DNA of 7,414 nt, taken from positions 1 to 7,414 of the forward strand of contig JAJAYG010000474.1 in the NCBI GenBank assembly GCA_026786335.1. The letters run 5' to 3'. The notes under the pieces are model-generated. The model was not told the DNA's origin. It saw nothing but the letters and a program-made list of their open reading frames with translations, and ran no database searches. Shown here one piece after another: positions 1 to 6,494 of the stretch. This stretch comes from Chitinophagales bacterium. GTDB lineage: Bacteria > Bacteroidota > Bacteroidia > Chitinophagales > UBA10324. The position numbers and the translations under genes are program-made. How positions within the stretch are numbered: position 1 is the stretch's first letter; every line of letters starts with the position of its first letter.

Positions 1-462
1 TTCATGAGTAGGCGAAGGTCCATCGGGGAATACGTGTCCGAGATGTCCACCGCAATTACTGCACACCACTTCATCACGGCTCATTCCATAACTGTTATCG
101 GTTGCAACAACAACCGCTTTGTCGTTTGCAGGTTGCCAGAAACTTGGCCATCCTGTTCCCGATTCAAACTTGGTATCGCTGTTGAATAATAGTTGATGGC
201 ATGCGGCGCAATAATAATTTCCTTTCTCATGATTATCATTATATGCGCCCGTAAATGCACGCTCAGTTCCCTTCTCACGCAGAATATTGTACTGCTCGGG
301 GGTTAAAACTTTTTTCCATTCTTCATCTGTTTTCATATCCGGAAATTTTTGTGGTGATTGATTTTGTGTAGTTGATTGCGTCGTAGTTTTTGTTTGTGAT
401 TGCGCACAAGCACTTAATGAAAAGATGCCAATCAGCATTGCTGCAAAAATTTGATTTTTCAT
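1..462 (-). CDS. msrB: Peptide-methionine (R)-S-oxide reductase MsrB, lipoprotein form (3' end cut by the window edge)
   Basis: This enzyme reduces methionine-R-sulfoxide in proteins back to methionine. The 154 visible residues start at the ATG at 460-462 and run off the left edge. Residues 1-19 form a lipoprotein signal with lipobox LSAC (Cys19), so it should be anchored on the periplasmic side of a membrane. A Thr/Gln/Ser-rich linker (about 20-38) precedes the MsrB domain. Family motifs seen are [12 protein letters not shown] (61-72), the two zinc-binding pairs C85-x2-C88 and C134-x2-C137, SGTGWPSFW (101-109) and [12 protein letters not shown] (138-149). The catalytic Cys of the usual RYC(I/M)N motif would fall a few residues past the window edge, so its presence cannot be checked. 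It lies 76 bases downstream of the diheme peroxidase gene on the same strand. I see no convincing promoter or terminator between them, so cotranscription is plausible. The family call is very secure. Confidence 0.95.
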   Translation of the reverse strand, partial: MKNQIFAAMLIGIFSLSACAQSQTKTTTQSTTQNQSPQKFPDMKTDEEWKKVLTPEQYNILREKGTERAFTGAYNDNHEKGNYYCAACHQLLFNSDTKFESGTGWPSFWQPANDKAVVVATDNSYGMSRDEVVCSNCGGHLGHVFPDGPSPTHE

Positions 463-538
463 TTTTTAGATTTTGTTTGATTCAATTTACGATACAACAA
501 CATTAATTGGTTTGGGTTCAGTAAATAAAAAAAATGAT

Positions 539-1573
539 TTACTGAAAAGCAGGGTCGCTGAATCTTGCATCGTGCAGAAAATCATCATCGGTAAGTGTAT
601 TCAAAAAAATAATGAGGTCGGTTTTTTGTTGGACTGAAAACTGAAATCCTCCGATTGGTAAGGTTGAATCAACAGTGGTTGATGAAACAATCCCATTTGA
701 ATAATGATCCACCACTTCTTCCAAAGTATTAAATCTTCCATCATGCATATAAGGAAGTGTAACAGCAATATTTCTTAATGAAGGAATTTTAAACTTACCT
801 GCATCCTCAGCAAGCTGCGTAATTTTTTGCCGGCCCGAATCTGAAAAGATCGAATCCAATCCGTTGTTAACAAAACCATTATTGGTAAGCAATGGCTCTG
901 CATGGCAGCTCGCACATTTTTCTTTGAAAATATTTAATCCGCTTAATTCAGAACTGTTGAATGCATCCGGTTTTCCCTGCAGGTAATCATCATACCTTGT
1001 ATTGTTAGAAGACATGGCTCCCATAAATTGTGCGAGTGACTTTAATAATTTCTGACTGTCGATGGAATCAACACCAAAAGCAAGTTTTACTTTATCAATA
1101 TATTTTTTCTGTCGGTTGAGTTTCATTAAAACATTCTCCAGTGTTTCACCCATCTCTATAGGATTGGTGATGGGGTTAATGGGTTGTATCTCTAAATTAT
1201 TTACTCCACCATCCCACATAAAATTTGTTTTCCAAATCAGGTTGTACAAAGCAGGCGTATTTCTTTTCCCAAATAAACTATTGATGCCGTGGCTGGTGGG
1301 GTGATCGAAATTGGAGAATGCAGCAAACTGTTGATGGCACGTTGCACAACTCACGGTGCTGTCGAGTGAAAGCACAGGATCGTAAAACAACATTCTGCCT
1401 AACTCAAAACCATCTTGCGTAAATGTGTTGTTATCAAAAGTGTAAACCGGAGAAGGAAAATAAGAGGGCTGTTCAACTTCAATTGTTTGATCAACAGGTA
1501 TTGCAGGATCTTTTTTGCAGCTAACAAAAAAAACAAGGGAAAAAATAAAAAGTGGAAATAAATTTCTTTTCAT
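539..1573 (-). CDS. mbnH: MbnH/MauG-like diheme cytochrome c peroxidase, predicted lipoprotein
   Basis: This is a 344-residue diheme c-type cytochrome of the bacterial cytochrome c peroxidase/MauG family. The N-terminus is a lipoprotein signal with Cys19, followed by Lys-Lys-Asp. Two heme-attachment motifs are visible, C76-A-T-C79-H80 and C220-A-S-C223-H224. Family motifs between and after them are HGINSLFGKRNTPALYN (95-111), FMWDGG (118-123) and PYMHDGRFNTLEEVVDHY (274-291). H91 and H95 are candidate distal histidines for the first heme. By a from-memory alignment, Tyr291 occupies the second-heme axial-ligand place that is Met in true peroxidases and Tyr in MauG. The gene starts 12 bases after the stop of an MbnP-family gene, the same pairing as mbnP-mbnH, where MbnH oxidises a Trp of MbnP. 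I therefore favour a protein-modifying MbnH role over simple peroxide detoxification. The diheme-peroxidase family is certain; the MbnH role is inferred from the neighbour. Confidence 0.88.
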   Translation of the reverse strand: MKRNLFPLFIFSLVFFVSCKKDPAIPVDQTIEVEQPSYFPSPVYTFDNNTFTQDGFELGRMLFYDPVLSLDSTVSCATCHQQFAAFSNFDHPTSHGINSLFGKRNTPALYNLIWKTNFMWDGGVNNLEIQPINPITNPIEMGETLENVLMKLNRQKKYIDKVKLAFGVDSIDSQKLLKSLAQFMGAMSSNNTRYDDYLQGKPDAFNSSELSGLNIFKEKCASCHAEPLLTNNGFVNNGLDSIFSDSGRQKITQLAEDAGKFKIPSLRNIAVTLPYMHDGRFNTLEEVVDHYSNGIVSSTTVDSTLPIGGFQFSVQQKTDLIIFLNTLTDDDFLHDARFSDPAFQ

Positions 1574-1585
1574 TTCAAAATAAAA

Positions 1586-2335
1586 TCAGTTCTGAATTTT
1601 ATCAAAAGCAAACATACCAGCATATTGATCAGCAAGCATCGAAGAAGTGGCACCTGCGCTACCAGAATTAGTGAGATCAACGATGCTGATAGTATTTGGT
1701 GTACTGAAAAATGAAGCAACATCAACATGAAGCAAAAGCTGCGGAATTTTTCCCTCTGCCACAGTTAATTTATTTCCATTGAATAAAACGGTAACCATTC
1801 TTTGCGCTGCATATTTTCCCGAGTACCCTCCTACATGATAAATAAAACTTCCTGCCTGATCACAATCGCCTTCCATTTTGAAAAAGATGTAACCTGAATT
1901 CCAATCCCAAAACATATCATTGAGTGGGTCGAGTGCGCCGGTTTGTGCGCCGCTAACATTTCTGGTGCTGTCAACACCAATCATAAAAGTTATGGATGTG
2001 TAATTTCCATCAGGCACATTGCTGATTGTTAACTCATCTGTATTTTCATCCTTTGCATCAATCAAATGATAACTTTCAGGTTCAACAAAAACGGTGTTGT
2101 CATCTTTGGTGAACTGTATGTTTGAAACATAATAACGCAACTTGGAAATTGTGAAAGTTTCTGCTGATGAATTGGTATATACAACAGAATTGAAAGTAAG
2201 ATCAGATGCACCCACTACATGGTTGAATTCTATTTTTGCCATCCCCGGCACGGGAGCAATTTGTTCATCTTTTTTGCATGCTGAAAAAATAACAACCGTT
2301 AAAACAACTATCGAAATGTATTGCAACACTTTCAT
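1586..2335 (-). CDS. mbnP: MbnP-family copper-binding lipoprotein
   Basis: This 249-residue protein resembles the MbnP family of periplasmic copper proteins, first described in methanobactin operons but widespread. Residues 1-20 form a lipoprotein signal (lipobox FSAC, Cys20), followed by Lys-Lys-Asp-Glu. Charged residues after the Cys resemble Bacteroidota lipoprotein export signals, so surface display is possible. The mature part looks all-beta. Family-like stretches are KIEFNHVVG (34-42), KLRYYVSNIQF (65-75), YHLID (89-93), ITFMIGVDSTRNVSGAQTG (115-133), MFWDWNSGYIFFKMEG (141-156) and LLLHVDVASFF (200-210). W143 and W145 are the only tryptophans and are candidate sites of oxidation to kynurenine. 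Candidate metal ligands include H39, H90, H167, H203 and nearby Met residues. It is first in the apparent operon, with the diheme peroxidase gene 12 bases behind it and a good promoter just upstream. Copper binding is known for the family and is not shown here. Confidence 0.85.
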   Translation of the reverse strand: MKVLQYISIVVLTVVIFSACKKDEQIAPVPGMAKIEFNHVVGASDLTFNSVVYTNSSAETFTISKLRYYVSNIQFTKDDNTVFVEPESYHLIDAKDENTDELTISNVPDGNYTSITFMIGVDSTRNVSGAQTGALDPLNDMFWDWNSGYIFFKMEGDCDQAGSFIYHVGGYSGKYAAQRMVTVLFNGNKLTVAEGKIPQLLLHVDVASFFSTPNTISIVDLTNSGSAGATSSMLADQYAGMFAFDKIQN

Positions 2336-2350
2336 TTGAATCTACTTTTG
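2321..2350 (+). promoter_or_regulatory. Predicted Bacteroidota-type promoter for the ACP phosphodiesterase gene
   Basis: A -33-like TTG at 2321-2323 is followed after 19 bases by TACTTTTG at 2343-2350, a full match to the Bacteroidota -7 consensus TAnnTTTG. It points toward the ATG at 2415 and implies a leader of roughly 55-60 bases. Its -33 element lies inside the first codons of the divergent mbnP-like gene. Confidence 0.55.
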
Positions 2351-2356
2351 AGATGG

Positions 2357-2389
2357 CAAATTTATACCTTTCAACCCCTAAAACATCAA
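2357..2389 (-). promoter_or_regulatory. Predicted Bacteroidota-type promoter for the mbnP-mbnH(-msrB) block
   Basis: On the minus strand, TTG (2387-2389) is followed after 22 bases by TAAATTTG (2357-2364), a full match to TAnnTTTG. The start codon at 2335 lies 21 bases past the -7 element, giving a very short leader. The -7 boxes of the two divergent promoters are only 6 bases apart, so polymerase binding at one could interfere with the other. Confidence 0.6.
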
Positions 2390-2414
2390 CAGCTAATTCT
2401 CTAAACCATTTTCA

Positions 2415-2993
2415 ATGAACCATCTCGCTCATCTTTATTTATCCCGAACTTCTGAAAAGCTGATGGTTGGAAATTTTATTGCCGATGCTGTGAAAGGAAA
2501 AAAATTTCAGGAGTATGAAACTGAAATTTCTAAAGGCATTGTAATGCACCGTGCCATTGATACGTTTACTGATGCACATGTGTTGGTGAGCCACAGTAAA
2601 AGTTTTTTCAGAGCGAGGTATGGTTTGTATTCTCCGGTAATTATTGATTTGGTGTATGATCATTTTCTCGCTAAGAACTTTGGCAATTATTCAAATGAGC
2701 CGCTTAATATTTTTTGCGATCGCTGTTATAAAGTTTTTGAAAAATATTTTTCAGTGATGCCACCAAGAAACCAACATCTTTTTCCTTACATGCAAAAAGA
2801 AAACTGGTTGTTGAGTTATGCGCAAGTTGAAGGTATTAAAAAATCACTCACAGCAATAAGTCGCAGAATAAAAAACAATCCGGGAATTGAAAATGCCACC
2901 GAAGAGTTGCAATTACATTACGATGAATTGGAAAATGATTTTGAAAAATATTTTCCGCTGTTAATAAAACAAGTTGAACCGTTTGTGAAATAA
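2415..2993 (+). CDS. acpH: Acyl carrier protein phosphodiesterase (AcpH/DUF479 family)
   Basis: This enzyme removes the 4'-phosphopantetheine arm from holo-acyl carrier protein to give apo-ACP; it acts in the cytoplasm. The 192-residue length matches E. coli AcpH. Conserved stretches seen are MNHLAHLYLS at the N-terminus, VGNFIADAVKG (18-28), GIVMHRAIDTFTD (41-53) with H45 and D49/D53 as likely metal or catalytic residues, and IDLVYDHFLAKNF (77-89) with D82-H83. The C-terminal HYDELENDFEKYFP (168-181) also matches the family. There is no signal peptide or membrane segment. It is divergent from the mbnP-like gene and probably transcribed alone. Its stop is 8 bases from the stop of the convergent reductase gene, with no room for a separate terminator. 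The family call is secure; the substrate is taken from E. coli. Confidence 0.92.
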   Translation: MNHLAHLYLSRTSEKLMVGNFIADAVKGKKFQEYETEISKGIVMHRAIDTFTDAHVLVSHSKSFFRARYGLYSPVIIDLVYDHFLAKNFGNYSNEPLNIFCDRCYKVFEKYFSVMPPRNQHLFPYMQKENWLLSYAQVEGIKKSLTAISRRIKNNPGIENATEELQLHYDELENDFEKYFPLLIKQVEPFVK

Positions 2994-3001
2994 GGGAGTT
3001 A

Positions 3002-3661
3002 TTATTTCTGTTCCACCAAATCAGTATTCAAACCGCATTCAGTTTTCTTTAAGCCAAACCAACGGCCTTCACGTGCATCGGCATTCATGTCAATTCTTTT
3101 GGTGCAGGGTTCGCAGCCGATGCTGAAATATCCTTTTTCTTCGAGCGGGTGATGTGGTATTTTATTTTCTTTCAAATATTCAAAAATCATTTTAGGGTTC
3201 CATTCAAGCATGGGGTGAAAGCGAATGGTATTGAATGGCGCCGGTGATTCTGTTTTAAAATTTTTGCGCACATCACTTTGATCGGCCCTCACACCATTGA
3301 TCCATACATCATACTCCGCAAGCACAGGTTCCATTGGCTGTGTTTTATTAAGAAAGCAACAGTAATCAGGGTCACTTGCAAACATCAATCTTCCATGTGC
3401 ATCACGCTGCATAATCTTGGGAGTAAGTGGAGAAACATTTCGAACATCCAAACCAAAGAGTCCGGCGATCTCATCTTTGAATGCAACTGTTTCGGGAAAA
3501 TGATAACCTGTATTAATGAAGAAGATAGGAATCGTTTTATCGATGCGGCTGATCATGTGCAGCAGCACCAATGAATGTGTTTGAAAAGAAGAAGAGCTAA
3601 AAACTTTTAGCCCAAGCCGCTTGTAACCGTTAAGTTTTTCTTTGATCTCTTCGAATTGCAT
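3002..3661 (-). CDS. cysH: Adenylyl-sulfate/phosphoadenylyl-sulfate reductase, [4Fe-4S] type
   Basis: This enzyme reduces APS or PAPS to sulfite in assimilatory sulfate reduction, in the cytoplasm. The 219 residues show the adenylyl-sulfate binding loop FSSSSFQTHS (21-30), FFINTGYHFPET (47-58), the cysteine pair C101-C102 in DYCCFLNKTQPM, GVRADQSDVR (123-132) and GCEPCTKR (182-189). C101-C102 with C183-x2-C186 is the signature of the iron-sulfur-containing enzymes, which usually prefer APS. The C-terminal catalytic motif reads ECGLN (208-212): the nucleophile C209 is present, but the following position, usually His in ECG(I/L)H, is Asn. No cysD, cysN, cysC or sulfite reductase gene lies in the window, so the rest of the pathway must be elsewhere. 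The ATG at 3659-3661 is the natural start. I could not recognise a promoter. APS versus PAPS preference is inferred only. Confidence 0.92.
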   Translation of the reverse strand: MQFEEIKEKLNGYKRLGLKVFSSSSFQTHSLVLLHMISRIDKTIPIFFINTGYHFPETVAFKDEIAGLFGLDVRNVSPLTPKIMQRDAHGRLMFASDPDYCCFLNKTQPMEPVLAEYDVWINGVRADQSDVRKNFKTESPAPFNTIRFHPMLEWNPKMIFEYLKENKIPHHPLEEKGYFSIGCEPCTKRIDMNADAREGRWFGLKKTECGLNTDLVEQK

Positions 3662-3740
3662 TTTGTAAAAATAGTGTTAGTGAAATGAACAGCACACTAC
3701 ATAGAAATCAACTTTATTAAAACAAATTCAGATGATCATT

Positions 3741-3748
3741 TATCTTTG
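3741..3748 (+). promoter_or_regulatory. Predicted -7 promoter element of the beta-barrel protein gene
   Basis: TATCTTTG fully matches the Bacteroidota -7 consensus TAnnTTTG and lies 32 bases before the ATG at 3781. No TTG is found at the expected -33 distance, so the site rests on the -7 box alone. A run of nine A residues (3762-3770) lies in the implied leader, in keeping with A-rich translation-start regions in this phylum. Confidence 0.4.
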
Positions 3749-3780
3749 ACATTCATTTCAGAAAAAAAAATCACCCTACT

Positions 3781-4533
3781 ATGAAAAAACTCACCTTAAC
3801 TTTCTTAGCAATCATCACTGCTTCACTTATATATGCACAAGGATTCGAATTCGGAATTCATGGCGCTTATTCCAGCACGTGGTTACTCAATCAAAACGTA
3901 AATGATCAGGGTGAAAACTTAAACCCGGTTTCAACATTTGCTCCTCTTTTCGGAATCAGCGCGAAATACACAGTTGCAAAATCAATTGGTATAATGGCTG
4001 AATTAAATTTAGCTTCTGTTGATCAAAAATATGATGGCAGTGTAACAGGAGTTAGCTATGCAGTAACCACCAAAACAAACTGGATCGATATTCCTGTTTT
4101 GATTGTGCTTCGCAGCACCGGCGGATTTTATTTTGAATTGGGTCCGCAATTTTCTTTTCTCTCAGGCGCACAGGAAACATTTACCAGTACACCACCCGAC
4201 CCTATTTTTAATTACAGCGATAAAGATTTCAAAAATAATTTCAAAAATTCGCAGGTTGCAGGGGTGTTTGGTTTTGGTGGTGATATTCCCGTGAGTGATT
4301 ACTTCCGAGTAGTTGCGGGGTTGCGTTTCACTTATGCATTAACCGATGCCATCAATAAGCTTTCAGAAACTGAATTAATCACTGAAGCACTAAATGGTGA
4401 ATTAAGTCTTCCGGCTACATACGCCCATTTAGATCAACTGCAGAATTATCATTACGAAAGAACAACTATTCTAACAGGCGGCTTTCACCTCGGTGTTGTT
4501 TATGTTTTGAATGGAAAAGCAAAAGAAAATTAG
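3781..4533 (+). CDS. Outer-membrane beta-barrel protein (porin-family type)
   Basis: This 250-residue secreted protein resembles the small outer-membrane beta-barrels that are abundant in Bacteroidota. A Sec signal peptide is clear: MKK, a hydrophobic stretch (4-17), and a likely cut after A19 in IYAQ. The mature part alternates polar and hydrophobic residues, as in transmembrane beta-strands: GFEFGIHGAYSS (21-32), PLFGISAKYTV (55-65), IGIMAELNLASV (69-80), NWIDIPVLIVL (100-110), GFYFELGPQFSFL (115-127) and a closing strand with FHLGVVYVLN near the C-terminus. The strand pair with IDIP followed by FYFELGP is typical of the family. The regions about 131-157 and 187-225 look like long loops. 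Cargo and partners cannot be read from the sequence. It is probably monocistronic, with its own -7 box upstream and a 220-base gap before the next start codon. Confidence 0.85.
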   Translation: MKKLTLTFLAIITASLIYAQGFEFGIHGAYSSTWLLNQNVNDQGENLNPVSTFAPLFGISAKYTVAKSIGIMAELNLASVDQKYDGSVTGVSYAVTTKTNWIDIPVLIVLRSTGGFYFELGPQFSFLSGAQETFTSTPPDPIFNYSDKDFKNNFKNSQVAGVFGFGGDIPVSDYFRVVAGLRFTYALTDAINKLSETELITEALNGELSLPATYAHLDQLQNYHYERTTILTGGFHLGVVYVLNGKAKEN

Positions 4534-4684
4534 CCTTTCATTTCCATTAGTTATTTTCGAGTAAAACTTCAAACTAATTTTTTGGGCTGCATACTAAAAG
4601 CACACCTTTCATGCGTTATTGCATTCATTTATTACCTGTTTCTCGTGAAAGGAATATTGTAAGTTGTAAACTCAAAATAATTAT
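4534..4684. other. Intergenic region between the beta-barrel and GT-C-like genes
   Basis: No gene, RNA or strong promoter was recognised here. Short near-matches to TAnnTTTG (such as TATTTTCG near 4551) lack a partner element. From 4670 onward the frame of the next gene is open, and from about 4685 it encodes a plausible basic N-terminus, so the real intergenic stretch is probably shorter than the gap to the ATG at 4754. Confidence 0.4.
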
Positions 4685-4753
4685 CTGAATTCTCTTAAAA
4701 AGGAATCACCCCGGCGGTTAAAAGTACTTGCTTGGCTGCCTGTAATTTTATTA

Positions 4754-6418
4754 ATGCTCATTGCTGCATTGCTCAAAGTGCGATGGAATCACTTGTCAAC
4801 TTACCTTATTGCAGGTGGTGATGGTCCCTACTATCCATTGCAGGTGCGCAGCATAATGGAAAATTTACATCTGGCCTTCCCCGATATGCCGTTGCTGTTT
4901 TTGCTCGATGCAGCAATTGCAAAAGCTCTTTCAATTTTTCAAATCGCTTCGCCCGATAATTGCGTTCTATTTGCAATCGTTTTTACAAATATTGTTTTAC
5001 CGCCGTTGGCAGCCATACCTGTTTTCCTTTTAGTGAAGGAAATGAAACCTGAAGAAAAAAAAATTTTATTCCCTCAATATTTAATTGTTGCATTCGCAGT
5101 TCTCAATTTCACCACATTGATTTTATTCCCTAACAGCCAGCTCAATAAAAATGCTGTTGCAATGATTGGTGTTTTCTTCTTCCTGTATTATTTAATTCGC
5201 ATTCTTAAACATGGGCTGAGAAAAGATTTTGTGTGGGCCGCAATTACTTTGGTTGCTTGTGCACTCACACATTTCGGTAGTTTTTCGATTCTGCTGCTCG
5301 TTACTTTTTTAGTTGCTGCAATTCATTTCCTTTCCAATCAAAATCGCTTTCATTTCAAGCAACTGAAAATTATTTTGCTGTTTTTAACAGCCGTATTAAT
5401 CATGCTTGCATTAATTGCCACTTTAGATTTCGAAAGATTTCTCCGGCTTATTAAAATTCCGCTTAAAGTTTTTGAAGCTCCATTGCTACTATTCCTTTTG
5501 CACGATGAAAATCCTTACATGAATCCGTTGGCTATACTCACCATGGTTCCTGCAAACATTCTTGCCATCATTGGCTTAATTGTATTGCTAAAAAACCGAA
5601 GACAATTGCATTCGGTAAACAAAACAATTGGATTTACCATGGTGATTCTCACCTTCTTTTTTTCGTCACCGCTATTAGGCATTGAATGGGCGAGCAGATT
5701 ATTTATGATGAGTTATGTGCCGCTCGCAATTCTTTACATCATCACCTTCAATATTGTTAAAAGCAAATTGATGAGAGTTATTCCGCTCGTATTATTTACG
5801 CTCATGATTTTTATTTACTTGTTTATGGGAATAACTTTTCCAACCGGACAGGTAATTACGGACGAAGCTTTTACAGAGTTCAAAACACTTGATGATGCAG
5901 TTGATTTTAACAGCGAAACACTTATTGCAGGAAGGCAAGATATTCGGCTACTCAACAGTTGGTTTTACAGAACAAAGAGCAGCGCAGATTATTTATTATC
6001 TCAAAAAGATTTTTATACTTATAAAGCTATTTATGTGGTGAAGCAAATTAAAGGAAGCAACTTACCATCGGGGAGATTCAGGGAAACAACAATACCTGCG
6101 GGAGCAATAAAAAAAATCGGTGGTGAATATTTTGAAGTTTATCAATTAGCAAATTCTGATGGATGGAATTTTGCAAATGGGAATTTTATTGTAGCAAGAG
6201 GACTTATTACTTCAGTTGAAAATAATTCCATTGTGATTCATAACACAAAAACTAATTACACAAGAACAGTTTGCCTTACAAAGAATACTCAAATTCATTT
6301 TATGCAAAATGAAAATCAACTTGCGAATGGAATTTATGTGGAAGTGAGCGGAAGCCGCAAGCCGTTTAGTTTAGCAGTTGATGGTGATGTAATTCAGGTG
6401 ACAAAAATTCCTGATTGA
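4754..6418 (+). CDS. Polytopic membrane protein, GT-C glycosyltransferase-like, with C-terminal soluble region
   Basis: From the ATG at 4754 the protein has 554 residues. About ten to twelve hydrophobic segments lie between residues 1 and 361, followed by a soluble region of about 190 residues. The first extramembrane loop carries GGDGPYYPLQVR (21-32, D23), resembling the acidic loop after the first helix in GT-C transferases that use lipid-linked sugars. LTHFGSF (171-177, H173) and EWASRLFMMSYVPLAIL (311-327) also fit that fold. The tail beyond about 476 has short repeated beta-like units (RGLITSVENNSIVIHN, NTQIHF, NGIYVEVSG, DGDVIQVTKI) resembling a DUF5666/OB-like domain. The frame stays open upstream to 4670. 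Residues read from 4685, LNSLKKESPRRLKVLAWLPVILL, would supply a basic N-terminus and complete the first helix. The true start is therefore likely upstream, perhaps a CTG at 4685. The membrane topology is clear; the transferase function is inferred, and donor and acceptor are unknown. Confidence 0.65.
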   Translation: MLIAALLKVRWNHLSTYLIAGGDGPYYPLQVRSIMENLHLAFPDMPLLFLLDAAIAKALSIFQIASPDNCVLFAIVFTNIVLPPLAAIPVFLLVKEMKPEEKKILFPQYLIVAFAVLNFTTLILFPNSQLNKNAVAMIGVFFFLYYLIRILKHGLRKDFVWAAITLVACALTHFGSFSILLLVTFLVAAIHFLSNQNRFHFKQLKIILLFLTAVLIMLALIATLDFERFLRLIKIPLKVFEAPLLLFLLHDENPYMNPLAILTMVPANILAIIGLIVLLKNRRQLHSVNKTIGFTMVILTFFFSSPLLGIEWASRLFMMSYVPLAILYIITFNIVKSKLMRVIPLVLFTLMIFIYLFMGITFPTGQVITDEAFTEFKTLDDAVDFNSETLIAGRQDIRLLNSWFYRTKSSADYLLSQKDFYTYKAIYVVKQIKGSNLPSGRFRETTIPAGAIKKIGGEYFEVYQLANSDGWNFANGNFIVARGLITSVENNSIVIHNTKTNYTRTVCLTKNTQIHFMQNENQLANGIYVEVSGSRKPFSLAVDGDVIQVTKIPD

Positions 6419-6454
6419 TCAATTGCAATTTTATTTTAAGAACTCCAACATGGT

Positions 6455-6480
6455 AAAAAAACTCCGGCGGAGTTTCTTTC
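6455..6480. terminator. Bidirectional rho-independent terminator-like hairpin
   Basis: A near-perfect palindrome at 6459-6475 pairs AAACTCC with GGAGTTT around a GGC loop. On the minus strand it is followed by a run of seven T residues, ideal for ending the phosphatase transcript. On the plus strand it is followed by TTTCTTTC, a weaker tail that could end the membrane-protein transcript. It lies between the two converging genes, as expected. Confidence 0.75.
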
Positions 6481-6494
6481 AAAAAATAAATTAA

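Noticed and set aside
463..538. Possible separate promoter for msrB
   Set aside because: The nearest -7-like string (TAAATTGA on the minus strand) lacks the TTTG core and has no TTG at a suitable distance.
3732..3739. Palindrome ATGATCAT just before the -7 box of the beta-barrel gene
   Set aside because: An 8-base palindrome is expected by chance in AT-rich DNA, and there is no second copy or known operator match.
4507..4549. Inverted repeat AATGGAAA/TTTCCATT around the end of the beta-barrel gene
   Set aside because: The stem is only 8 AT-rich pairs with a long loop of over 20 bases and no T-run, so it is not a credible terminator.
4611..4688. A 25-codon ORF with an ATG before the membrane-protein gene, ending at TGA 4686-4688
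   Set aside because: It has no recognisable upstream signal, no motif and no membrane segment; it is likely chance, although its stop overlaps the possible upstream start of the next gene.
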